A DNA stretch of 64,000 nt, from assembly GCA_018105865.1 (NCBI GenBank), contig CM030837.1, forward strand, positions 7,272,225-7,336,224, in the 5' to 3' direction. The translations under genes were made by a program, and so were the position numbers. The DNA comes from Metaphire vulgaris. Lineage: Eukaryota; Annelida; Clitellata; Crassiclitellata; Megascolecidae. This document shows positions 1 to 10,249 of this stretch, one piece after another. The notes beneath the pieces are model-generated. The model was not told the origin of the DNA and searched no databases. It worked only from the letters and a program-made list of their open reading frames with translations. The number at the start of each line of letters is the position of its first letter. The first letter of the stretch is position 1.

Positions 1-178
1 TTGTGACAGCGCAAAACATAATTTGACACGTTTGTCTCTTTGAATGATTTATAAAAATTGACTACAAGAAGCATTCCTAAAAGCGGCCGAGGTTTTCCGG
101 TACTAAAAAGTGTACAAAGTCTATATACTATTGTCATATATATTGCCGGGTTATGTATTGTGACAGCGCAAAACATAA
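1..178. repeat. Pair of 21-bp exact direct repeats
   Basis: The 21 bases at 1-21 recur exactly at 158-178 (core TTGTGACAGCGCAAAACATA). The 136 bases between them are AT-rich. The reading frame over the second copy is open and hydrophobic but has no ATG. The pair looks like a local duplication or the scar of an insertion whose left part lies outside the window. I assign no function. Confidence 0.75.
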
Positions 179-483
179 AATGTGTGTGTTTAGACAAGGC
201 GGTGGTCGTTGAGTCGAACAAGACGGACATTCGTGTAGTGGAGCTGGATGAAAGTCAAATGGACGAGGTGAATTATCACGTAGGCCTAATCAATTGCGAA
301 TATTCTAGATGCATTTGACCAGTGTTTAGTGTAGAAAACACCCATATGTTATTCTCTGGTTATCACACTGCCTACGTATTTGAACTATGCGGCTGTCACT
401 TGTTTGATTTCATTGCCATTTAGTCTTATACTGCATGTGGGTGTTACGTCACTCTTGGTAATCACCATGCAGAAGAGATTTTT

Positions 484-690
484 ATAGGCCTATTAATTTC
501 TAAGCCTTTACTTTCGTTTTCTATTGCAAATTTATTTAGAAGTCCCTGCAGTTTTTCCTCTGAATCAGCTATTAATGTGGCATAGTCTGCAAACCTAAGA
601 TTAATTATTTACGTTTCTTCATCCAAGTTTGACACTTCCTAGCTCTTTGATTGATTTTATGACTTCATCACCATGTAAGTTGAAAAAGTA
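484..690 (-). mobile_element. LINE reverse-transcriptase remnant (degenerate YADD box)
   Basis: Read on the minus strand, this stretch encodes a recognisable reverse-transcriptase core. It has the segment NLRFADYATLIADSEEKLQ, where intact RTE/Ingi-type non-LTR elements carry Y/F-A-D-D followed by -LIADSEEELQ. The second catalytic Asp is replaced by Tyr. The segment upstream of it (about 610-680) contains stops. The fragment is therefore dead and 5' and 3' truncated. Subfamily assignment is from memory of motif style only. Confidence 0.6.
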
Positions 691-1502
691 CAGTAAACAC
701 TTAATCGTGTAAACAAAAGTAAAACTTTACTGAAAATAAATAGATCACTGCCATAATACTTATATCAACCTTCAAAAGACGGGATTAAATGTGCAAAGAT
801 GCGCTCTTCATACAGTCTATATTAGAGATTGACATTGACAATAATCATTGGTCTCTATATTGTGCGATTCGCATTTAATCTGTGGCACACCTTTTTTGCG
901 TCTTGTGCAAATTTTATACATCTGGAAACCTTCGCTACGCGATTCGGTGAATTAGACAAACGAGTCCTCGTAGCGTGCAAAATGTGATTCATTATTCTTT
1001 AGTAAGCGACTATAGGTCTAATATTTTAACTTTTTAAAGAATGTTTCCGTCATGTGATTAATTTTGGTTGTAGTAAAGAAACGCTTAAGAAGTTTACTAC
1101 TACGTAGGCCAGTATTCAGCTAAATTTCATAAAAGGGTCAGATTTTTAAAAAAATTAAATGGTGCCTGAAGCCAGGTTCACAACTTTTAGTTAATATAAT
1201 ATAGTTCATAAGTGATAGAAAACAGGTAAGTTGAAAAGAAAGCATTTAAATATGTTACATATGTATTAGAAAAATGTTATTGATCGTTTCAGTATCTTCG
1301 CGGTCCATTCCACAGCCCCTGGCGGGCCGGATCTGGCCCGCGGGCCGCCAGCTGAATACCCCTGACGTAGGTCATCACATATAGCGGCACATAATTGTAA
1401 TATCATCGAGTAAATGCATCTTCGTTAGACTTTGACAGTCGTTTGCGTTTCTGTATGCGGATGTGTTCCTGTTGTGGCGAAACGCATCGGTGCGTCCAAC
1501 AG

Positions 1503-4213
1503 CTGCTGAAGCAGGGCAGCAGTTCCGATCCGAAATCCAAGAGAACGGTTCAACACGTCTACCTGGTGGTAAGCCTCGGAGGCCTGCTGGCCGTCGTCAT
1601 CCTCACCGTCGTCTTCGTCGTCTGTCTCGTCTGGAGACGGATCCAGAGAAAGTCGTCGTCGTCGAGCGATTCGTCCGTGCGACTGCAGCATCATCTGCAG
1701 CATCTGCAGCATCAGCTCTCCTCCTCTCAGCATCCTCACAAACAGCACCAGCAGCAGCAACCGTCGCATCCTCAAGCGACTCACCAGCTTCACCATCGTT
1801 CCGTCGTCGTTTCATCTCCACTCGGCACCGGTGATTACAAGATAACGGTGAGTGGTTAATGGTTATAGACAGGGATATTTGTACATCCCCTAACATCCCC
1901 AACACCCCCTCCAATCTGAGAGCCGGATGACCTCTTTTTGCTTGTCAGACTTTTTCGGCAGGCACCCCAGTAATTTAGTAAATACCAACACCCCCTCAAA
2001 TTGATAATCCTGAAAATAACCCTGGCTATTGGCAAGAGGACGCAAGCAGCCGAATTCTGCAGAAATTATGTTCAGAACCTCGATCGATTTTATACATCAT
2101 GGACACGGCTTTATAGGTTTCTGAGGCCCAAATCTTTACCTAATGCAATCAATCTAATCCTGAAGCTATCTAAAACCATGGAAATATTTGGAAAAGATTA
2201 ATTGTTAAGTAAGTAAGTAAGTAAGTAAAATCTCGTAGATTTTTATAGCGCCTTGGAAATCAGCACAGCAGTAGCTGCTTATTCTTAGGCGCTCCTGTTG
2301 TTCATCCAGTCGATGGCTGAAGTAGGAAATCCACCCTGACCGGGGTGGTTTCCGAGATAGGAAATCGGATGCAAAATTCCACGATCATGCAAAGGTAACT
2401 GATAAATTGGCGTAGCCAGGTTTCCGGAATAAGAGACGTCAAGACAAAGCCACACCTCTAACCTCATTTAAACTCGATGGCTGGGATTTCTTTAAAAGCT
2501 ACATCAGATAAGGTATAATTTTTGAAAAAAACTTAACTTTATAAGATCACAAATTTGTATAAATCTGGGAAGAACGTACAATCGGCGTGCGCTTTCTGAA
2601 TTGTGGAATTTTAGAATTTAATTATGTACATTGGTGACAATATTTGTCGAGTTTTAGCATCCAGGATAATAGCCACTTGGCGAATAGAAGTAGACAGTCG
2701 TTCTGTGGAATGTATACGACTTAAATGATTGATTCGAATTAAAATACACCGCATATATGACAACACTATTCGATTTTAAATATTGCAATTTAAATTGTGG
2801 GCGACTGGGCGAGTTAAAACAGATACTAAGACTTTCGATAGTCGTAATATAGGATAAATTTGAGAATAAGCCTATACATAACACAGAGCTATTGAGGCTA
2901 TTGTTATTTGGGGCTAAATGCCACACGACTGCATCAGCCACCGTCTTCGATTTTCCAAAGAGCAGTGGGGATCGGGATGCTATACTCCATCGCACTATTT
3001 CAAAATTCAAGTGGGCGATCGAAATGCTAAAAACCAGACGTTTATACCTCCTGGGGTCGGCCTGGACCAGAGGCGTAGCGTACTAGCGTGCACTCATGCC
3101 GCTCGTGGCCCATGTCGTCGCTTCCAAAATTTGCCGCCTCCTCCCTGAAAAAATCTCCTGACCAGCAGAAAAAGGTCGTCGCTTCCAGAATCCCCCCTCA
3201 TGTGTGCCGCCCATGGTTAAAGACACAATAGCCATTGGCACGCTACGCGGCTCTGGTCTGAACTAATCGATGGTCAAATCCTCCACGGTCCACCTCTGCA
3301 AACCGTACGTTGATTTAATGGCAAATAGGCAGCGGCGGCTCTAGGATTTGGCAAGTGGGGGGGCCGTTGGGGTGGCAACTTCTAATCATGGGGGCCAACC
3401 ATTTGTTGTTTAATGTAGGCCTATGTAGCATTAAGTATAGGGTCCCAACTGGGGGCCAACTGGGGGGCCAGGCTCTCAATAGGGGGGCACGGGCCCCCTG
3501 GCCCCCGGTGGAGCCGCCACTGCAAATAGGCCTACAACTGTCCCATTTCCTGTATGTATGTGCAGGACCTTCGTTGCTGTCAGAAAGACGGTGACGATCA
3601 TTTCTATCCGCCAGCAGCATACGGCTACAACTTCTGTCTCTCGAAGCAGCGTCTTGCTTTGGATTCTGGAAAGACGAAACACGGCGGCGGAGACAAAAAT
3701 CCAATGGAGCGACGCACCAGAGATGGAAAAACCTCGGTAAAGTCTAATTGCAAAGCAATGGCTTCCGCAAATGACAATCCAATCGTTGACTCCAGGTAAT
3801 CAAAGCAAATAGTTCTTCATTCAGACCTATTTCAGTTTTCAATACAGTAGACAAATCCAGGGCGCATTGAACCCCAGGACTTGGGGGGTTGACTTGGCTG
3901 GAGGGGAAGAGACACGGCTCAATGCAAAAAATTTGTGTCACCGCTGAAATCTTTCAAGGGTGGGAATTTGAAGGGTTTGGGGGGGATCTCCCTAACAGGC
4001 ATGGATAAAACACCGATTTGTTTGTCTAATTCGGACGACTGCGCATATTTTTGCAGATCGTCGTCACGCAACATTCCTGCGTCCGTTCATCTTCGCGGTG
4101 AAGACGACGAAACGGAATCAATCGCTCAGTTCGAGAATGAGGTCGTTCGCCAGAGTTCCTATTATCGTTCGTTTGACTCGTCGGAGAAAGTACTTTTGGA
4201 GGCCAAGAAATGA
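1503..4213 (+). CDS. 3' exons of an unrecognised single-pass transmembrane protein
   Basis: Three exons join cleanly by phase. Exon A is about 1503-1847 (donor ACG|GTGAGT, phase 0). Exon B is 3566-3795 (acceptor TGTGCAG, donor CAG|GTAATC, phase 2). Exon C is 4057-4213 (acceptor TTTTTGCAG, TGA stop). Exon A encodes a ~23-residue hydrophobic helix (YLVVSLGGLLAVVILTVVFV) followed by a basic stop-transfer run (WRRIQRK), so the C-terminal side is cytoplasmic. The tail is rich in Ser, His and Gln from CAG/CAT runs. Exon B then carries clustered Cys and Tyr, and the protein ends with an acidic stretch and EAKK. The extracellular part and start codon are not identified; they may lie before the window. 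A hAT MITE ends 43 bases upstream of exon B. I recognise no family; an adhesion or receptor protein is the obvious guess. Confidence 0.72.
3069..3255. mobile_element. hAT-like MITE with CAGAGGCGTAGCGT ends
   Basis: The left end reads CAGAGGCGTAGCGTAC. The right end is its inverted counterpart, ACGCTACGCGGCTCTG. Flanking octamers GCCTGGAC and GTCTGAAC match at 6 of 8 positions, as expected for a worn 8-bp hAT target duplication. The short interior is non-coding. It lies in the intron between exons A and B of the membrane-protein gene. Confidence 0.6.
3330..3522. mobile_element. 193-bp hAT MITE, family CAGTGGCGGCTC
   Basis: Ends are CAGCGGCGGCTCTAG and CGGTGGAGCCGCCACTG. The element is flanked by a perfect 8-bp target duplication CAAATAGG at 3322-3329 and 3523-3530. 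The interior is GC- and G-run-rich. Three further copies are at 4980-5161, 9409-9596 and 7066-7173. An 8-bp duplication with CAG...CTG ends is the hAT signature. It lies just upstream of an exon of the membrane-protein gene. Confidence 0.93.
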
Positions 4214-4329
4214 CTCCAATTAGGCTACTCGAATGGAGTCTCCACGGACCGTGACAGATGAACAGTAAACAATGGAGCGTGCGACTTAATCAGTCCCGTC
4301 ACAGACGTAAACTTCTTCTATTAGGGTCT

Positions 4330-4440
4330 ACCGGTCTAGGCCTCTACGACCGAGCCCCCCTTTTGGTATCACGACAATTCGCCTACAGACTTTTCGTCTA
4401 CCGACAGTAGGTCTACTACGATATCTGGGCTAGGGCTATG
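4330..4440. repeat. Degenerate 'gtctac' repeat block related to 6283-6395
   Basis: Words such as CGACAATTCGCCTACAGAC and TTCGTCTACCGACAG occur here. Their reverse complement resembles the repeat unit at 6283-6395 (CTGTAGACGAATTGTCG). The two blocks are therefore inverted relatives of one repeat family. A short TTAGGGTTATT-like run follows at about 4445-4465. No coding potential is seen. Confidence 0.5.
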
Positions 4441-4979
4441 GTTAGTTCAGGTAATTAGGGTTATTCATAGGTGTCAATCCATAGGGGGCCCGGGGGGCCC
4501 CTCCCAATAATTCGGACAGGGGGGCCCAGCATTTGTTGGGCCCCCCCAATATTTCAACATTTTTATATACCAGTTAACACATTTACCAGTCTCAATGCAT
4601 GCTCTTCCTGAAATTTCTATTTTTGAAATTTAATATTTTTGGAGTTTCGGTTCAGAAATGGCGATCCACGGGGGCCCGATTCTCTCCATTGATTTAGAGT
4701 GGGCTCAGCATTTGTTCATCATGTGTTGCCCCACTCCAACATGTAGGCCCTATAACGTTTGCTGAGTTTCAGTTGTTTGACACAGTCACTGGAGTACCGT
4801 GACTGCGTTTATCCAGATTGCCTGCAAATATGAACCTTTTAAACCTGATAATTAATACACTGGCGACGAACAAGCAGTCTGACTGTAGGAATCTGGTATC
4901 TGGTTGATTGACCCAGGGACATCTGTATATAAGATGTACCTGATTGATCCTAAGTGTAAACTTTCATGTCACACTGTAG

Positions 4980-5161
4980 CAGTGGCGGCTCCACCGGGAG
5001 AGTCAGAGGGCCGTGCCCCCTATTGAGTGCCTGGCCCCCAGTGGCCTCTGTTGGGACCTATACTTAATGCTACATACATTACACAACAAATGGTTGGCCT
5101 CCATGATTAGAAGTTGCCACCCCAACGGCCCCCTACTTGCCAAATCCTGGAGCCGTCACTG
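4980..5161. mobile_element. 182-bp hAT MITE, family CAGTGGCGGCTC, inverted copy
   Basis: Ends are CAGTGGCGGCTCCAC and GGAGCCGTCACTG, in opposite orientation to the copy at 3330-3522. A perfect 8-bp duplication CACTGTAG occurs at 4972-4979 and 5162-5169. The insertion interrupts a local imperfect duplication: 'ctgtaggaatctggtatctgg' words occur on both sides, near 4881 and 5165. Confidence 0.93.
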
Positions 5162-5977
5162 CACTGTAGGAATCTGGTACCTGGTTGATTGACCCTAAGT
5201 GTAAACTTTCATGTCACTTAACGGTCATCATGGGAACGATGTCAAGATGCCTGTGAGCCGAATTTACTAGATTTACAGTAGATAGTTGATGGCTGTACAA
5301 CAGCGTTGATGCGTTAGTAACATGGGGGAGGGTAACTGCGCCACCCTGCTGAGAGAATGGCGTTTAACTCTTTAGAAGTTTAGATAATTTAAGATAAATC
5401 GTATGGGTTTATCGAAATCACGGTTGAAGCGTCTAAATTATATGGAGATTACGGGAACTGAGTCAACTGACTGCATTTAAGACATTTATCTTGCTTGAAC
5501 TAGACAGTTAACTGTTTAGACGTCTAAATCCGAGTAGTAGAAAATAAAAAGTTAATAATGTCTCGTAAGCGACAATGCAATATCATTTAAGATGTTGTCC
5601 ACGAAACCTGGATTCTTTTATTTGTCAAACTTTTCATTTTGCTCTGCACCTTGGGCTCAACACTCTAATTGAGATTACGAGATAGACTACTCAAGCAGGT
5701 AAGGTATACATGCCTACGTTTTAATATAATTGGTCAGCAATAATTTTGAGTGGTGCAGACTGCAGAACTATGAATTTTGCCTTTATAAACATTAAATAGC
5801 TTAATTAATTAAAAGTAAGTTATTGAACAAACCCAAAAGTAAATAAAAATTTTGGCTAAATTTATATCACTTCCTGATATAAACAAAGTAAGTAAGTAAG
5901 TAAAATCTTGTTATTTTCTTATATATACATATATATCACATAACGTTGAGACAGAACGTTGGAGACAGAACGTTGGA

Positions 5978-6082
<105 letters not shown>

Positions 6083-6185
6083 CGACCAGGACAACGAGAA
6101 ATTACAGCATCAACTTTTCATGTGCCCTAACTTCGGAGGTTTGGGCCCCCCCCCAATATTCTAAGTGGATCGACGCCTTTGACCG

Positions 6186-6250
6186 GTTATTGTTAGGGTT
6201 ATTGCTAGGGTTAGGGTTATGGGTAGGATTACGGTTAGGGTTAGGTTAGG
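6186..6250 (+). repeat. Interstitial telomere-like TTAGGG run
   Basis: Degenerate units GTTAGGGTTATTGCTAGGG and GGTTAGGGTTAGGTTAGGG occur here. TTAGGG is the usual animal telomere unit. Similar short runs lie at about 57575-57625 and 58335-58372, where they sit in or beside transposons, so this is probably transposon-borne and not an old chromosome end. Confidence 0.6.
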
Positions 6251-6282
6251 GTATCGTTATTATCGTAATAGACATATATTGT

Positions 6283-6395
6283 CGGTAGACCAACAGTCTG
6301 TAGACGAATTGTCGTAGAGACGTAGACCAACAGTCTGTAGACGAATTGTCGTAGAGACGTAGACGAAGAGTATGTAGACGAATTGTCGCGGAATC
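6283..6395. repeat. Minisatellite, ~38-bp unit
   Basis: The unit GTAGACCAACAGTCTGTAGA followed by CGAATTGTCGTAGAGAC occurs twice almost exactly, with a third diverged unit. It is related in inverse orientation to 4330-4440. Confidence 0.75.
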
Positions 6396-6961
6396 CACTT
6401 TTTGAAGGGCTATTATAGGGAAGGGGCGGTATAGGGGTTGCCCTCCACACTTTTTCATCCAGGTAACGCCAGTAAGTCCTAAAGGCCTACGCCAATGGCG
6501 GTTCCACCATGTTGATGACTGGGATGCATCCTCTCCCACCGGGGCTTTGGATGACCTTTTTGCTTGTCAACCTATTTGCGGGTGTTTTTTAAAAATTTAG
6601 TGAAAAATACTGGGAATGGCCTTCTTTATTTGCCTGTCGGCCTTTTTGGCAAGGTTTATTAACATTTAGTGGGCAAAACACTAACAATGACAGTTTTCTC
6701 TCTTTTCTTCCTTTTTCTTCACTTTGCATCCCCCGTCAACTTCCTATGCATTTTTCATTCCCCACCAAGAATTCCTGGAATCACCACCGTTGTACGCCCT
6801 TCCATAGAATCAGGGCTATATTAACCCTAGAGCGCATGAGCTTTTTACAAACGTTAACACATGACGGGGTCAAAATGACCCCAAACAGCAGTTACATATA
6901 ACAAAGTTATAAAACTTTATTTATTCCATTACTGTAAAACTATTTATTTATGACATATTAA

Positions 6962-7035
6962 CCCCTTAACTGGGGAATAAATCTGTAACTGAATGTAAAC
7001 TGGACGGCTCTGAGCCGTCGCGCCCGGTTAAGGGG
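6962..7035. mobile_element. 74-bp TTAA-flanked mini-element (copy a)
   Basis: It begins CCCCTTAACTGGGG and ends CCCGGTTAAGGGG, an inverted pair. TTAA lies at 6958-6961 and 7036-7039. It has no coding capacity. It has inserted into the piggyBac element. Its core TGTAACTGAATGTAAACTGG resembles the reverse complement of copy b at 38365-38436. Confidence 0.85.
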
Positions 7036-7065
7036 TTAAATGCAAATAATTATACATGGTCATAG

Positions 7066-7173
7066 CAGTGGCGGCTCCAGGATTTGGCAAGTGGGGGGAT
7101 TGGGGTGTTAACTTCTACGCATGGGGGCCAACTATTTATTGCTAGGTATGTAGTTTTAAGTATAGGGTCCCAG
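7066..7173. mobile_element. 3'-truncated hAT MITE, family CAGTGGCGGCTC
   Basis: It begins CAGTGGCGGCTCCAGGATTT and follows the 3330-3522 copy up to 'tatagggtccca', where homology stops at the edge of the transposase remnant. Its right end is missing. It marks where the transposase C-terminus has been lost. Confidence 0.75.
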
Positions 7174-8130
7174 CAGAGAGTTGTTTTGCACACCATCGCC
7201 TTCTTGTCCAATGTAGGTCTTCGGTTTCGGTTTCACATTGTACACATAATAGAACTCCGAGTCAACTAGCAACCATACTTTCATACCATATTTGTCTGGT
7301 TTTGGTTGGTAAGTATTTTTAAAATGGGTATCGCCCACGAAATTGCATGAGCTGCTCATCTACTTTATTGTCCTGTGTGGTGACACAACATCGTTTTCCA
7401 AACAGTTGTGAATAAATGCGGTTCACATGTAACGAAATGGAGCAAATCATCAAATGTATCTGACTGACGGCGAATTCCACGCGTTTCACGATCATCGAAT
7501 TGCATGTGGGAAAGAACTGCTTTGAAATGATATATTGACATGGTAACGGTAAACTTGGGTCGTCGGAGTGATCCAGAGCTCCATAGTTGTCTAGTTGACT
7601 CGTGTTGTCCCTTGCAGACACCATATGCATCAAATACAGCATACCTATAACGACCTTCAGCTCCAGAAGTGTAACTGAAATGCAACTCAGTGGATCTTTC
7701 CCTTCCGACTGCAGAGCGTATTTGTTGGACGTTGGTATACTTCAGTATGTCATTCAGCATTGAATCCGGTACAAACAAAGAAAATACATCAGTCATTGTC
7801 CCTATTTTCCTTGCAGTATCTGCAGCCCAGGCCTTTTCCGTAATTAGATTGACTTGAACTGTCTGTGACTTGATGGGAGGAACAGAGTCCCAAGTTCGTC
7901 CTGACGCTGCTATGGTGCTACATATAATCTCTGGTCTACATATAACCTGTGGTTTTGTGTACTAACTGCCTCAACAGTTTGGTCGCTGATATCACTGGCA
8001 ACTGCCAAACTTTCATCAGTGACAAGAAATCATTGCATCCCTTATCAGCATTAGACTGACTCATCTCCTGTGTAGGAATGACCGGATGGTCCAATTTGTC
8101 TTCGTCATGTGATGCCACGTCCGCATCCGA
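7174..8130 (-). pseudogene. Decayed piggyBac transposase
   Basis: Reading on the minus strand, the order is an acidic N-terminal piece near 8118 (SHDEDKLDHPVIP), then a transposase core from 7796. The core carries MLNDILKYTNVQQI, a Trp-containing segment, TMSIYHFKAVLSHMQFDDRE, then DEQLMQFRGRYPF and YQPKPDKYGMKVW. The last two are hallmark piggyBac DDE_Tnp_1_7 motifs (DEQL...F+GR, KP.K.G.K.W). At least one frameshift separates FRGRYPF (frame ending at 7319) from KNTYQPKPDKYG (frame at 7156). The C-terminal part, with the later catalytic Asp residues and Cys-rich domain, is missing beyond the MITE at 7066-7173. It cannot encode an active enzyme. Confidence 0.88.
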
Positions 8131-8316
8131 ACTATCACCAGTATTGTCATTTAGCCAACCACTAATCTTATTAAGAGCTTCTGATTTACAAAATCATTTT
8201 GCTCACTTTTAGTCGCATTTACAACAATAATTTACAACAATAATTCTCTGTGACAACTGATAATCTCTACTTCACATGTAATAACACCACAGGAAACGCT
8301 TCAAATATCATTGTAA

Positions 8317-8362
<46 letters not shown>
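8317..8362. repeat. (ATT)n microsatellite
   Basis: About 15 consecutive ATT units lie inside the piggyBac element. Confidence 0.95.
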
Positions 8363-8364
<2 letters not shown>

Positions 8365-9136
8365 AAATAAGTGGTACCATATAATGATGATGGATTCTAT
8401 CTCAAGAATTGTCCAGATTCCCCTAGAATGTATTAGTACCATTCTGGGGTCAAAATGACCCCGTCATGCACATGCTACCACCACTTACATAAACATCTGT
8501 AGTTAGGCTTGGATGTTCAAAATTTACAAATCTATGTCATCTATGTCTAACTTGTAAACTTTTGGAAGATGTCACCAAGGCTCACCGCAAAATCTTTTTT
8601 GGGGAGAAAGTTATTCTACAAAAATACTTGCTTCGGGGTCAAAATGACCCCGTCATGCGTTCTAGGGTTAAGGCGAGGGCTGAGGGGGCTACAGCCCAAG
8701 GGCCCACCATGAAAATAAGCCCACCGATTTTCGAGTTAACCTTTTTTTGCTGGTCAGCACGATTTGAAAGGGCGACTACCTTTTTTTGCTCGTCAGAGAT
8801 TATCAGTATAGGCGACGGCCTTCTTTTCTCAGCCCCCCGGCCCAATCGGACCTTAATCCGGCCCTGCAAATTGCAAATCAGTTTTAAAGTACAGTACGAG
8901 GGTATCAATCGATGGTTGTCTATCCACAAAAGATTTTTAGGCCTAATCAATATCGCTTTGTTTGACAGTTTCAATGTAGGCTATCTCGGACTAGGCCTAC
9001 AAATCTCAAGACTCTCACGACTGTATCAGTTATTCACTATTCAGCTGTTTCACACAGATCTTGATGAATTTCGTTTTAGGCTAGAGGCCTAGAGCACGCC
9101 GATAAAAGATATAACATCGGAGTCCTAAACCTTTAT

Positions 9137-9624
9137 ACAGAGCCGTAGCTACTGTACGTGGGGGCAGGGAGAGCAAGCTGCCCCGGGCGCCGTCTTGTGG
9201 AAGGGGCGCCAGAACCATGGCTGTAACAAGTTAAATGCCCGCCAAAGACATTGCCAATATGACAAGCAAAAAAGTTCATCACCTGCGTTCCTGCGCTACT
9301 TTACCCCCTCCAACGTCTTGAAAAGTCTGATTAGCAAAAGTCATCGCCAATTTTTCAATTTTTAAACTGTTGGGAGTGGAAAATGTATACCTTGCCCCCG
9401 GCGCCAAGCAGTGGCGGCTCCACCGGGGGCAGGGGGCCCGTTCCCCCCTATTGAGTGCCTGGCCCCAGTGGCCCCCTCAGTTGGGACCCTATACTTAATG
9501 CTACATACATTAAACAACAAATGGTTGGCCCCCTCATGATTAGAAGTTGCCACCCCAACGCCCCCCCCCACTTGTCAAATCCTAGAGCCGCCACTGGCGC
9601 CAAATACTCTAGCTGCGGCTCTGT
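9137..9624. mobile_element. hAT-like element CAGAGCCGTAGCTA, interrupted by a second MITE
   Basis: The left end is CAGAGCCGTAGCTACTGTA. The right end is TCTAGCTGCGGCTCTG at about 9608-9624. Flanks (CCTTTATA / TCTTTTATA) are similar but not exact. The interior contains G/C-rich 'ggggcgcc' segments typical of this class. The CAGTGGCGGCTC MITE at 9409-9596 is inserted near its right end. Confidence 0.65.
9409..9596. mobile_element. 188-bp hAT MITE, family CAGTGGCGGCTC (nested)
   Basis: Ends are CAGTGGCGGCTCCACC and AGAGCCGCCACTG. The target duplication is GCGCCAAG at 9401-9408 and GCGCCAAA at 9597-9604, one mismatch in eight. It is nested inside the element at 9137-9624, so it is the younger of the two. 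Confidence 0.9.
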
Positions 9625-9919
9625 CTTTTATAGTACATGTAGACTACAGTAATGGTAACTATATTAGTTAGCAATCACATTATGCAGCATTCATGAGAAT
9701 TTGATTTGTTCAGATAAGCCTTTATTTATTAATTTAAATAAGCTATATCTTAAAGTAGTGTTTCTCAAATTAGTTCGCGACCCAAAAAATTGGTCGCAGG
9801 GCTCAGTCAAATGGGTCGCGGGGAGCGTGAAATTAGATTCAAAAGTGTCATTTTCTAGCCAACATTACCACTAGCCTGGCAAAGTAGGCTTAGTTTTAAG
9901 AAATCTACAACATAGGCCT

Positions 9920-10245
9920 AGGGGTCGTCCATAAATTACGCAACCCGATTTTGACACTTTTGACCCCTCCCCTCCTACGTAACGCGACGTAACAAAAAGT
10001 CAGACCCCCCTAAAATATGACGGACCCCCCTTTCGTCTTCCGAAAAATCTTGACAAGCAAGGAAAAGGTAATTCATTCTTCCATTTTCCCCTCTCCAAAC
10101 ATACTGACAAGCAAAAAAGGTCATCCTTGCATTATATTTTTCCCTCCCCAAATACCCTGACAAGCAAAAAAAGAAGAAAAGGTCACTTTAAAATTTTGTG
10201 TTGCGTTACGTCACATTTACAGAACCCCCCTACCCCTCGTAACAA
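9920..10245. mobile_element. Probable DNA-transposon relic with GGGTCGTCCATAAATTACG end
   Basis: It begins GGGGTCGTCCATAAATTACG, a terminal motif also seen in weaker form at about 55436, and is followed by C-runs and repeated 'tgacaagcaaaaaa' words. The right border is not certain; 'gcgttacgtcac' near 10203 may be part of it. No coding potential. Confidence 0.4.
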
Positions 10246-10249
10246 ATGT

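Larger units (their letters stand above)
6825..8667 (-). mobile_element. piggyBac-family transposon with TTAA target duplications
   Basis: Both ends read CCCTAGA(A/G)CGCATGA inward and are flanked by TTAA at 6821-6824 and 8668-8671, the piggyBac target signature. Just inside each end is the self-complementary block GGGGTCAAAATGACCCC (about 6865-6881 and 8637-8653), with a third copy at about 8446-8462. A minus-strand decayed transposase lies between. A 72-bp TTAA element and a truncated hAT MITE have inserted into the 3' part. At 1.84 kb it is shorter than typical autonomous elements. Confidence 0.92.
6811..8866. mobile_element. hAT-like MITE split by a piggyBac insertion
   Basis: The left fragment is CAGGGCTATATTAA at 6811-6824. 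The right fragment runs from TTAAGGCGAGGGCTGAG at 8668 to CCGGCCCTG at 8866. Removing the piggyBac element (6825-8667) and one TTAA restores a ~210-bp element matching the copy at 31614-31821. The piggyBac element therefore used a TTAA inside this MITE. I see no clear 8-bp duplication outside this copy, so it is older or partly decayed. Confidence 0.8.

Noticed and set aside
58..318. Open frame with a signal-peptide-like hydrophobic stretch (SLYTIVIYIAGLCIV), which could be the first exon of the membrane-protein gene (phase 0 donor at 267/268)
   Set aside because: It begins with TTG, has no upstream ATG in frame (stop at 52-54), lacks a convincing acceptor, and overlaps a duplicated 21-bp repeat. 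It remains possible but is not supported.
1425..1914. Several overlapping frames on both strands
   Set aside because: Shadows of the CAG/CGT-rich exon of the membrane-protein gene; only the 1503-1847 frame joins in phase to 3566-3795.
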